A program made the translations under genes and the position numbers. 5,081 nucleotides of DNA, taken from Candidatus Adlerbacteria bacterium (GTDB taxonomy: Bacteria; Patescibacteriota; Minisyncoccia; Phycocordibacterales; SBAW01). Shown one piece after another: positions 1-5,081 of this stretch. The notes beneath the pieces were generated by a model that saw only the letters and a list, made by a program, of their open reading frames with translations, had not been told where the DNA came from and did not search any database. Numbering within the stretch: position 1 is the first letter of the stretch; every line of letters begins with the position of its first letter. The stretch covers positions 1 through 5,081 of the forward strand of contig CAIMFR010000015.1 in the NCBI GenBank assembly GCA_903840375.1, read 5' to 3'.

Positions 1-125
1 ACAAAATCGCGCAGCTGGTAAGTCGTCACAGAAAAAATCTTTTCCTCCTGCGCACGACCAAGAATCGATGCGTGAGTATAAGCATCGACCACTTCCGGAA
101 ATAAAGTTACAACGTGAAAATTCAT
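1..125 (-). CDS. trmD: tRNA (guanine-N1)-methyltransferase TrmD, N-terminal part, cut by the window edge
   Basis: TrmD transfers a methyl group from S-adenosylmethionine to N1 of G37 in tRNAs that have G36, which prevents +1 frameshifting. It is a cytoplasmic SPOUT-class dimer. Only the first 41 codons are in the window, read from an ATG at 125 on the minus strand. The peptide begins MNFHVVTLFPEVVDAY, continues with SILGRA and ends near LRDF. This matches the family N-terminus (a hydrophobic strand followed by LFPE, then GRA, then RDF). The SAM-binding trefoil knot lies beyond the window. The ATG follows directly on the khpA TAA with no gap, so translation is probably coupled. No Shine-Dalgarno sequence is visible at proper spacing. 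The position after rpsP and khpA fits the classic rpsP-trmD operon, but rimM, usually just before trmD, is missing. The identification is firm for so short a piece because sequence and context agree. Confidence 0.9.
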   Translation of the reverse strand, partial: MNFHVVTLFPEVVDAYTHASILGRAQEEKIFSVTTYQLRDF

Positions 126-488
126 TTACAAACCAATGCCTTCCATCGCTTCGTCTACGGACTTCATTACCGGCGATGCGGAGACGCCTTCCGCGTGGCT
201 ACCGTCCCAATCTGCACCATTTTCCTGGCTGCGGAGACCGCCGACAGGTTCGTTTATCTTGAGATTGACGCGCGCATTGTGCTTCATACCGACAACGCGG
301 AGCAATGTGCGAATCGCCTTCGCCGTGTTGCCGGAGCGGCCTATCACCTTGCCCATGTCCTCAGCGTTGAGGTCAAGCATCAAAAGCACACCCATCTCAT
401 CGACTGTACGGCGGACCTTAACATCCTCCGGATGTTCGACAAGCCCCTTGACCACAAACTCCAAAAATTCCTGATCTCGTTCAACCAT
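126..488 (-). CDS. khpA: KH-domain RNA-binding protein KhpA (YlqC family) with a C-terminal extension
   Basis: This is a small cytoplasmic RNA-binding protein. In Firmicutes KhpA pairs with KhpB and affects cell division and RNA turnover; the role here is inferred from the family. The protein has 120 residues. The KhpA core covers about residues 1-78: a helical start (EFLEFVVKGLVEHPEDV), a strand, then GKVIGRSGNTAKAIRTLLR, where G50-R51-S52-G53 is the GxxG loop that grips single-stranded nucleic acid. Typical KhpA proteins end near residue 76-80. This one carries about 40 more residues, with a Gly-rich linker (PVGGL, DWDGSHAEG) and a short acidic, helix-prone end (SVDEAMEGIGL). The gene lies 41 bases after rpsP and directly before trmD, the canonical place for ylqC/khpA. 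No Shine-Dalgarno sequence is seen before the ATG. The tail's function is unknown. Confidence 0.92.
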   Translation of the reverse strand: MVERDQEFLEFVVKGLVEHPEDVKVRRTVDEMGVLLMLDLNAEDMGKVIGRSGNTAKAIRTLLRVVGMKHNARVNLKINEPVGGLRSQENGADWDGSHAEGVSASPVMKSVDEAMEGIGL

Positions 489-508
489 TGCAGTATATTT
501 AATTTAGT

Positions 509-525
509 AAAAAACCCTACGGGTT
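509..525 (-). terminator. weak hairpin with U-tract between rpsP and khpA (possible attenuator)
   Basis: Read on the minus strand, AACCC (525-521), a GTA loop and GGGTT (517-513) form a 5-bp stem that runs into a stretch of T (514-509). The layout is that of an intrinsic terminator, but the stem is short, so at most partial termination is expected. It lies just after the rpsP stop codon and before khpA. It could lower khpA-trmD expression relative to the abundant S16 protein. It could also be chance in an AT-rich spacer. Confidence 0.35.
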
Positions 526-529
526 AATT

Positions 530-883
530 TTATGCTGTTGCCGCTTCCGGAGCAACCACGTTACTCACAGGTGCAGTAACCGCCGGGGCCGCAGGCTCTT
601 CTTTCTTTGCGACGGTTTTCTTTGGCAGGACATTACGCTTCTTGGCGTCGATAATCTTCTGCGAAACAAGGAGGTTGTGCACAGTATCGGACGGCTGTGC
701 GCCGGTCTTGATCCAGTGGAGGATGCGCTCGGCGTTAAGCTCTATACGATCTACGCGAGGGTCATACGAACCGACCATCTCGAGATAATTGCCTGCCTGA
801 GGCTTCCTTCGGGAATCAACAACAATAACCCGGAAACTCGGGTCGTTCTTCCTGCCACGGCGCTGAAGTCGAATATTTATCAT
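530..883 (-). CDS. rpsP: 30S ribosomal protein S16
   Basis: S16 is a primary component of the 30S ribosomal subunit that binds the 5' domain of 16S rRNA and helps fold it. The 117-residue product starts MINIRLQRRGRKNDPSFRV and continues with VDSRR, GNYLEMVGSYDP, RILHWIKTGAQPSDTV and a final helix. These are the landmarks of the S16 family in the right order, so the ATG at 883 is the real start. The reading frame stays open upstream to 1060, but that stretch has no S16 similarity and runs into tsaD. The S16 core ends near residue 80. After it comes a basic stretch (KKRNVLPKK, KK) and an Ala/Pro/Val-rich, probably disordered tail ending EAATA. Such tails vary between bacteria. No Shine-Dalgarno sequence precedes the ATG. 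This is the first gene of the leftward cluster with khpA and trmD. Confidence 0.97.
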   Translation of the reverse strand: MINIRLQRRGRKNDPSFRVIVVDSRRKPQAGNYLEMVGSYDPRVDRIELNAERILHWIKTGAQPSDTVHNLLVSQKIIDAKKRNVLPKKTVAKKEEPAAPAVTAPVSNVVAPEAATA

Positions 884-890
884 AGGTCGT

Positions 891-919
891 TTGTACTCTA
901 GCAAATGGTAGAGTAAAGT
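891..919 (+). promoter_or_regulatory. weak candidate promoter for tsaD-valS-prsW
   Basis: On the plus strand TTGTAC (891-896) is followed after 17 bases by TAAAGT (914-919), which matches the -10 consensus at 4 of 6 positions. Transcription would start near 926 and leave a leader of about 25 bases before the tsaD ATG at 951. A promoter must lie within these 67 bases or inside rpsP, because the upstream genes run the other way. Which hexamers are used is uncertain. Confidence 0.3.
894..915. repeat. inverted repeat in the divergent rpsP/tsaD spacer (possible operator)
   Basis: TACTCTA (894-900) and TAGAGTA (909-915) are perfect 7-bp inverted copies around an 8-base centre. The dyad overlaps the candidate -10 elements of both divergent promoters, so a dimeric regulator bound here could control both operons. 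Equally, the symmetry may exist because each arm supplies a TAGAGT -10 hexamer in one direction. No regulator gene is in view. Confidence 0.4.
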
Positions 920-922
920 CAA
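895..922 (-). promoter_or_regulatory. candidate sigma-70-type promoter for rpsP-khpA-trmD
   Basis: On the minus strand TTGACT (922-917) matches the -35 consensus at 5 of 6 positions. It is separated by 16 bases from TAGAGT (900-895), which matches the -10 consensus at 4 of 6. Transcription would start near 888, only about five bases before the rpsP ATG, so the mRNA would be almost leaderless. That agrees with the absence of a Shine-Dalgarno sequence there. The call is based on pattern alone. Confidence 0.45.
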
Positions 923-950
923 CACATCGGCATTTCTGTCGCGAAACACT

Positions 951-2183
951 ATGAAAATTTTGGCAATTGAGACCAGCTGCGACGAAACGGGTATTTCCGT
1001 CGTCGAGGGGATGAAAACTGAAGACGGTTTCGCCTTTCGCGTGCTTGGCAGCGCGCTCAACTCACAGGCATCACTCCATGCACCGTTCGGCGGAGTCTAT
1101 CCAACTCTTGCCAAACGCGAGCATGAAAAGAATCTACCGACACTATTAAATGAAGTTGCCGCCGATGTTTCCTTGTCGGAGATCGACGCGATCGCCGTCA
1201 CAAATGGCCCAGGGCTTGAACCAGCTTTATGGAGCGGTATCACCTTCGCGCAAAAATTGGCCGAGGCGTGGAAGCTTCCGCTCATTCCGGTCAACCATCT
1301 CGAAGGACATCTAGTATCATCGCTCGTTACACACGACGGAACATTGGAAAACATAAAATTGCCGGTGCTCGCGCTGCTTATTTCCGGCGGACACACGGAG
1401 TTCGTACTGATGCGCGACTGGTTCAAATATGAAGTCATCGGCAAGACGCTCGACGATGCGGTCGGCGAAGCATTCGACAAAGTCGCTCGCATGCTCGGCT
1501 TGCCATACCCAGGAGGTCCGCATATTTCACGCTTGGCAGAGAGTGTAAGAACAGGAAAAGAAAACACTGAGGGAGGCTGCAAAAAGTCCTTTGCAAAGGT
1601 CCTCGGTTCTCCCAGCTCGCCGACAATCGCCCGGTCGGCAAGGCTGGGCCAGACCATTTGCAAAGGATTTTTTGCAGCCTCCCAAACACCAACTGCAAAG
1701 GATTTTTTGCGGCGGCCCGCACACTTACCAAACTTGCCGCGACCAATGATAAATAGTGGTACATGCGACGTCTCTTTTTCCGGACTCAAAACTGCTGCTT
1801 TGTACGCTATTCGAGATATGACAAAAAATGGAACGCCACTCACCGACGATGAAAAAGCACACTTCGCTCGAGAGTTCGAGGACGCCGCCGCCGATGTATT
1901 CGTATCGAAAACGCGACGAGCGTTGGAGAAAAGTGGCGCGTCGACGTTCGTCATCGGCGGCGGCGTCGCTGCAAACCGACATATTCGCAACACGCTTGAA
2001 CAGCTTGTTACTTCGGAATTTCCTGATGTAGCTGTCCGCATGCCGGATATTGCGATAACCGGTGACAACGCAACGATGATAGCCTACGCAGCACTCGCCC
2101 GCTCGCTCGCAGGCGTGCAAAAGATCCCGCCATCGGAAAGTATTCGCGCAGTCGGCAACCTCTCGATTTCCGGTGAAAAATAA
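951..2183 (+). CDS. tsaD: tRNA N6-adenosine threonylcarbamoyltransferase TsaD, with a palindromic element inserted in frame
   Basis: TsaD transfers the threonylcarbamoyl group from TC-AMP to A37 of ANN-decoding tRNAs, working with TsaB and TsaE in the cytoplasm. The start is fixed by the family N-terminus MKILAIETSCDETG at residues 1-14. Other landmarks are the metal-binding HLEGH (H116, H120), SGGHT (145-149), GEAFDK (172-177), YPGGP (186-190), LPRPM (262-266), FSGLKT (276-281), GGGVAANR (336-343) and DNATMIAYA (372-380), whose D372 completes the metal site. All catalytic residues are present, so the enzyme is probably active. It has 410 residues against about 335-345 usually. The excess sits between GGPHISRLAE and LPRPM, where E. 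coli TsaD has a loop of about ten residues, and is encoded by the repeat element at 1571-1718. No Shine-Dalgarno sequence precedes the ATG. valS follows after 15 bases. Confidence 0.97.
   Translation: MKILAIETSCDETGISVVEGMKTEDGFAFRVLGSALNSQASLHAPFGGVYPTLAKREHEKNLPTLLNEVAADVSLSEIDAIAVTNGPGLEPALWSGITFAQKLAEAWKLPLIPVNHLEGHLVSSLVTHDGTLENIKLPVLALLISGGHTEFVLMRDWFKYEVIGKTLDDAVGEAFDKVARMLGLPYPGGPHISRLAESVRTGKENTEGGCKKSFAKVLGSPSSPTIARSARLGQTICKGFFAASQTPTAKDFLRRPAHLPNLPRPMINSGTCDVSFSGLKTAALYAIRDMTKNGTPLTDDEKAHFAREFEDAAADVFVSKTRRALEKSGASTFVIGGGVAANRHIRNTLEQLVTSEFPDVAVRMPDIAITGDNATMIAYAALARSLAGVQKIPPSESIRAVGNLSISGEK
1611..1648. repeat. inner GC-rich hairpin of the tsaD palindromic element
   Basis: CCCAGC (1611-1616) pairs with GCTGGG (1643-1648), and GCCGAC (1619-1624) pairs with GTCGGC (1634-1639). 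Small unpaired joints (TC against AAG) and a 9-base loop (1625-1633) separate them. Nested inside the 27-bp outer arms, it would give a long two-part cruciform or RNA stem. Confidence 0.7.
1659..1710 (+). repeat. 17-bp direct repeat, two copies, inside tsaD
   Basis: TGCAAAGGATTTTTTGC occurs exactly at 1659-1675 and again at 1694-1710, with start points 35 bases apart. Because 35 is not a multiple of three, the copies are read in different frames: as CKGFFA in the first and as AKDFL in the second. The second copy also pairs with the left arm at 1571-1595 at 21 of 25 positions, so it is a third arm of the same repeat family. Confidence 0.85.
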
Positions 2184-2198
2184 AGTACCATAAACAAC

Positions 2199-4409
2199 AT
2201 GTCGCAAACTATTCCCGAAAAATTCACCAAGCCGTACGACTATAAAACGGTCGAAGGACCGATCTACAAAAAGTGGGAAGAAAGCGGGTGTTTTAATCCT
2301 GATGTTTGTATTAAAAAAGGCGTTACTGCTCCTGATGCTGAAACATTTTCCATCGTACTGCCCCCGCCGAATGTTACCGGCACGCTGCACATGGGTAGCG
2401 CACTCATGTTGGTCATCGAGGATATTTTGGTGCGCCACGCACGCATGTCCGGCAAACGCACACTCTGGATCCCCGGCACCGACTCCGCCGCGATAGCCAC
2501 ACAATCAAAAGTCGAAAAAGAGATTCAGAAAAAAGAAAAGAAGAGCCGCTATGACATCGGCCGCGAAGAACTTCTGAAACGCATCGACGTTTTTGTCGAA
2601 GAAAGCAAGGGCACGATTCTGCGTCAGATACGAAGCATCGGCGCGTCGGTCGACTGGAGTCGGTACGCTTATACGATGGACGAAAAACGCTACCACGCCG
2701 TCATGACCGCGTTCGTGCGCATGTATGAGGCGGGCCTTATTTACCGGGGCAACCGCATCGTCAATTGGGATCCGAAGGGTCAGACAACCATTTCCGACGA
2801 TGAGATCGTCTACGAAGAACGCACTGCGAAACTTTACACATTTAAATATTCCAAAGACTTCCCTATTCCGATCTCGACCACGCGACCGGAGACGAAGGTC
2901 GGCGATGTCGCTGTCGCCGTGCATCCGGACGACGAACGATACGCCGCGTATATCGGCAAAGAATACGATGCGGTTTTCTGCGACGTACCTATTCATATAA
3001 AGATAATCGCGGACTACATCGTCGAAAAAGAGTTCGGCACGGGCGCGCTCGGTGTCACGCCGGCACACAGCCAAACAGACTGGGAGATTGCAGATAGACA
3101 CGATCTCACCCGCCCGCAAGTCATCGACGAGCGCGCCCGCATGACGGTGGGCGGCAGGCTACACGGAATGAAGACCACAGATGCACGCGACGCTGTCGTC
3201 ACGTGGCTAAAGGAATCCAATCTTCTTATCAATGAAGAGGATACGCCGCAGCGCGTATCGACCGCGGAGCGCACCGGCGGCATCATCGAACCGCTTCCGA
3301 AACTACAATGGTTTATAAACGTCGAAAAGTCGTTCACCCTGCCGCACTCCACCATTCCGAACATAAAATCCGGCGACACCACAACGCTTAAAGCGATCAT
3401 GCAAAACTCCGTCGAAGATGCGGAGGGTGGTGTGCATATCATCGGCGAGAATTTCAAAAAAATATATCTACACTGGATAGAAAACCTGCGTCCGTGGTGC
3501 ATCTCGCGACAAATATGGTTCGGACATCGCATCCCGGTGTGGTATCGCGGAGATGAGCAGTATTGCGGCATGGAAGCACCGAGTGGCGACGGTTGGGAAC
3601 GCGACCCGGACGTGCTCGACACGTGGTTCTCTTCTGCTCTCTGGACGTGCTCGACGCTCGGCTGGCCTGATGACACATCGGATCTCAGATCCTACCACCC
3701 GACCGCCTTGATCGAGACCGGTTATGACATCCTATTCTTCTGGGTCGCACGCATGATACTTATGAGCGGTTTTCTGCTCGGAGAAGTTCCGTTTAAAACA
3801 GTATCTCTTCACGGTTTGGTACGCGATGAAAAAGGCCGCAAAATATCAAAATCCCTCGGCAACAACATTGATCCGATGGACATGGGAGAAAAATACGGCA
3901 CTGACGCGGTGCGCGTGTCGCTCATCGCCGGCATGGCACCCGGCACTGACAGCAATATATCCGAAGCAAAAATAAACGGCTATAAAAAATTTGCCAACAA
4001 ACTGTGGAATATCACACGGTTTATTTTAGAGAACAGCAACGGTGATGAAGTGCTTAGCCCTGAAAATAAAAAAGCACTGTGGGATCTGCACCTAGGTCTT
4101 CTCATAAAAGAGGTCACGACACATATCGAAACATACCGTATCGATCTCGCCGCAGAAACTCTGTACCAATTTATCTGGCACGAACTTGCCGACAAAATAA
4201 TTGAGGAATCAAAATCAGTCTTCCGCGACGGTACTGACGCGGAAAAAGCACAGAAGTCTGCCGAGCTCATGGAGATACTTCGCACCTCCCTCAAACTCCT
4301 GCACCCGTTCATGCCTTTCATCACCGAGGAGATCTGGTCGTCACTTCCCCACACCCTCACCTCTGACAAATCGCAAACAATGCTTATACTGGAGAAGTGG
4401 CCATCTTAA
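2199..4409 (+). CDS. valS: valine--tRNA ligase (ValRS), short form
   Basis: This cytoplasmic class Ia synthetase charges tRNA-Val with valine using ATP and edits mischarged threonine. Visible in order are the N-terminal PYDYKTVEGPIYKKWEESG, the nucleotide-binding segment PPPNVTGTLHMGS (residues 55-67, the HIGH region), PGTDSAAIATQ (92-102), the CP1 editing domain (about 225-345, with STTRPETKVGD and TPAHSQTD), WCISRQIWFGHRIPVWY (433-449), DVLDTWFSSALW (471-482), KISKS (548-552) and the helical anticodon-binding domain ending HPFMPFITEEIW. At 736 residues it is far shorter than E. coli ValRS (951). The region after GHRIPVWY is trimmed, and the protein ends where others continue into a C-terminal coiled coil. 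HIGH reads HMGS and GTDHA reads GTDSA, which is odd. Lengths and the GTGALGVTPAH motif support ValRS over IleRS or LeuRS. It starts 15 bases after tsaD without a Shine-Dalgarno sequence. Confidence 0.96.
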   Translation: MSQTIPEKFTKPYDYKTVEGPIYKKWEESGCFNPDVCIKKGVTAPDAETFSIVLPPPNVTGTLHMGSALMLVIEDILVRHARMSGKRTLWIPGTDSAAIATQSKVEKEIQKKEKKSRYDIGREELLKRIDVFVEESKGTILRQIRSIGASVDWSRYAYTMDEKRYHAVMTAFVRMYEAGLIYRGNRIVNWDPKGQTTISDDEIVYEERTAKLYTFKYSKDFPIPISTTRPETKVGDVAVAVHPDDERYAAYIGKEYDAVFCDVPIHIKIIADYIVEKEFGTGALGVTPAHSQTDWEIADRHDLTRPQVIDERARMTVGGRLHGMKTTDARDAVVTWLKESNLLINEEDTPQRVSTAERTGGIIEPLPKLQWFINVEKSFTLPHSTIPNIKSGDTTTLKAIMQNSVEDAEGGVHIIGENFKKIYLHWIENLRPWCISRQIWFGHRIPVWYRGDEQYCGMEAPSGDGWERDPDVLDTWFSSALWTCSTLGWPDDTSDLRSYHPTALIETGYDILFFWVARMILMSGFLLGEVPFKTVSLHGLVRDEKGRKISKSLGNNIDPMDMGEKYGTDAVRVSLIAGMAPGTDSNISEAKINGYKKFANKLWNITRFILENSNGDEVLSPENKKALWDLHLGLLIKEVTTHIETYRIDLAAETLYQFIWHELADKIIEESKSVFRDGTDAEKAQKSAELMEILRTSLKLLHPFMPFITEEIWSSLPHTLTSDKSQTMLILEKWPS

Positions 4410-5080
4410 CCGCGACACTCATCGCACTCTTCGGCGGCATTTTGCCGACACTCATCTGGCTGTTCTTCTGGCTATCGGAGGACCGACATGAGCCGGAGCC
4501 AAAACGAATCATCTTCTATACATTCCTAGCCGGCATGATTATGGTCATTCCGGTACTCATCGCCGAGCGCCTCAGCGCGCAATACACCACAGGCCTTGGA
4601 CTTTTCATAACATGGGCTGTCATAGAGGAACTGGCAAAATTCTGTGCGGCATATTTCGTAGCATTGCGCACACGTTTTTTCGATGAGCCGCTCGATGCGG
4701 TCATTTACATGATAACCGCAGCACTCGGATTCTCTGCGCTTGAGAACGCTCTATTCCTATGGACACCACTCTATCAGCAAAATATGTTTTACTCTTTCGC
4801 CACCGGCGAATTACGATTCATCGGCGCAACACCACTACACACACTTGCATCAGCCGTCACCGGTGTCGCCCTCGCCATGTCTTTCTACAGCAGAACAGCG
4901 GTAAAAAGATTCGTGCTGTTGGTGGGAGTTATCCTCTCTATTTTCTTGCACACGCTTTTCAATTTCTCTATACTTAAGGCAGGCAGCATGACATTATGGG
5001 TTTTCGTCTGTGTGTGGCTAGGGGTAATTGCGGTTTTACTCATGGTTGAAGGGGTAAAAATACCGGAGCGGGATAGATAA
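4397..5080 (+). CDS. PrsW-family intramembrane metalloprotease
   Basis: This is a 227-residue polytopic membrane protein with about seven hydrophobic segments (roughly residues 3-26, 36-57, 66-90, 100-122, 143-165, 168-192 and 198-218). PrsW signatures are in order: EE followed by K (E77, E78, K81) in segment 3, DEPLDAVIYMITAALGFSA followed by EN (E116, N117) in segment 4, TPLHTLAS (H148) in segment 5, and LHTLFN (H185) in segment 6. Glu and His residues in these positions are the proposed metal-binding set of the family, which includes Bacillus PrsW, a site-1 protease of an anti-sigma factor. The substrate here is unknown, and no sigma or anti-sigma gene is in the window. The start is GTG at 4397, inside the end of valS (13-base overlap); no other good start precedes the first membrane segment. 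GGAG at 4391-4394 is only two bases from it. The TAA ends one base before the window edge. Confidence 0.88.
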   Translation: MAILTATLIALFGGILPTLIWLFFWLSEDRHEPEPKRIIFYTFLAGMIMVIPVLIAERLSAQYTTGLGLFITWAVIEELAKFCAAYFVALRTRFFDEPLDAVIYMITAALGFSALENALFLWTPLYQQNMFYSFATGELRFIGATPLHTLASAVTGVALAMSFYSRTAVKRFVLLVGVILSIFLHTLFNFSILKAGSMTLWVFVCVWLGVIAVLLMVEGVKIPERDR

Positions 5081-5081
5081 T

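Larger units (their letters stand above)
1571..1718. mobile_element. palindromic, protein-compatible repeat element inserted in frame in tsaD
   Basis: The stretch carries 27-bp inverted arms at 1571-1597 and 1657-1683 that pair at 26 of 27 positions. The 59-base centre contains a second hairpin. A third, diverged copy of the arm follows at 1694-1718. The part from 1569 to 1726 has no stop codon in any of the six frames, so it could land in a gene in any orientation without truncating it. It encodes TsaD residues about 207-256, including CKKSFAKVLG and ICKGFFAASQ, which resemble nothing in the TsaD family. No transposase is encoded, so mobility would have to be in trans. This resembles Rickettsia palindromic elements in concept, but no sequence relationship is claimed. 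Exact ends are unknown, and the 113-bp palindrome alone is not a multiple of three. Confidence 0.75.

Noticed and set aside
492..497. TATACT on the minus strand as a -10 box for khpA
   Set aside because: It ends three bases before the khpA ATG, so transcription would start inside the coding region. It is probably chance in an AT-rich spacer.
884..1060. A longer rpsP start at 1060, adding 59 residues
   Set aside because: S16 proteins begin at the MINIRL-type N-terminus, which is the ATG at 883. The extra stretch has no S16 similarity and would overlap the conserved start of tsaD and the promoter region.
1571..1718. CRISPR array or insertion sequence
   Set aside because: Only three arm copies in mixed orientation are present, with unequal spacers. 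There are no cas genes and no transposase reading frame. The inverted structure fits a palindromic element better.
1564..1725. ACACT at 1564-1568 and 1721-1725 as a target-site duplication flanking the tsaD insert
   Set aside because: Five bases can match by chance, and the 157-base offset is not a multiple of three, so removing it would break the reading frame. The true ends need an empty site for comparison.
1097..2068. A 323-codon open frame on the minus strand opposite tsaD
   Set aside because: The product resembles no family I recognise. The plus strand is clearly tsaD with all its motifs. The frame stays open partly because the inserted element lacks stops on both strands.
951..2183. 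tsaD as a pseudogene because of the insertion
   Set aside because: The frame is open throughout. The metal ligands H116, H120 and D372 are present, and all conserved motifs after the insert are in the correct frame. The insert lies in a loop of variable length.
2505..3119. A 204-codon open frame on the minus strand opposite valS, and other long antisense frames there
   Set aside because: They lie opposite strongly conserved ValRS motifs and resemble no known family, so they are read as shadows of the codon pattern of valS.

Overview
This window looks like chromosomal housekeeping DNA from a small-genome bacterium. The best guess is a member of the Candidate Phyla Radiation (Patescibacteria), probably Parcubacteria-like. 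The reasons are the compact layout (gaps of 0 to 67 bases), a ValRS of only 736 residues, an rpsP-khpA-trmD cluster with no rimM, and gene starts that lack Shine-Dalgarno sequences. The taxonomic call is inference. The functional calls rest on recognisable family motifs.

Left part, minus strand (1-883): rpsP (ribosomal protein S16), khpA (KH-domain RNA-binding protein) and the first 41 codons of trmD (tRNA m1G37 methyltransferase) run leftward as one probable operon for ribosome and tRNA maturation. A weak hairpin with a U-tract lies between rpsP and khpA. The khpA stop codon touches the trmD start codon.

Divergent control region (884-950): 67 bases separate rpsP from tsaD. They hold a perfect 7-bp inverted repeat and candidate promoters facing both ways.

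Right part, plus strand (951-5080): tsaD (tRNA t6A37 threonylcarbamoyltransferase), valS (valyl-tRNA synthetase, 15 bases downstream) and a PrsW-family intramembrane protease gene (overlapping valS by 13 bases) form a probable second operon. Five of the six genes serve tRNA or the ribosome. trmD and tsaD both modify tRNA position 37. The membrane protease is the outsider.

The most interesting object is inside tsaD. About 148 bases (1571-1718) interrupt an otherwise normal tsaD, in frame, where the family has only a short loop. The insert has 27-bp inverted arms (26/27 paired), an inner GC-rich hairpin, and a third diverged copy of the arm. It contains no stop codon in any of the six frames. 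It looks like a palindromic mobile element adapted to sit inside coding genes, comparable in concept to Rickettsia palindromic elements. The second oddity is in ValRS, where two normally conserved active-site histidines (the last of HIGH and that of GTDHA) are both serine.
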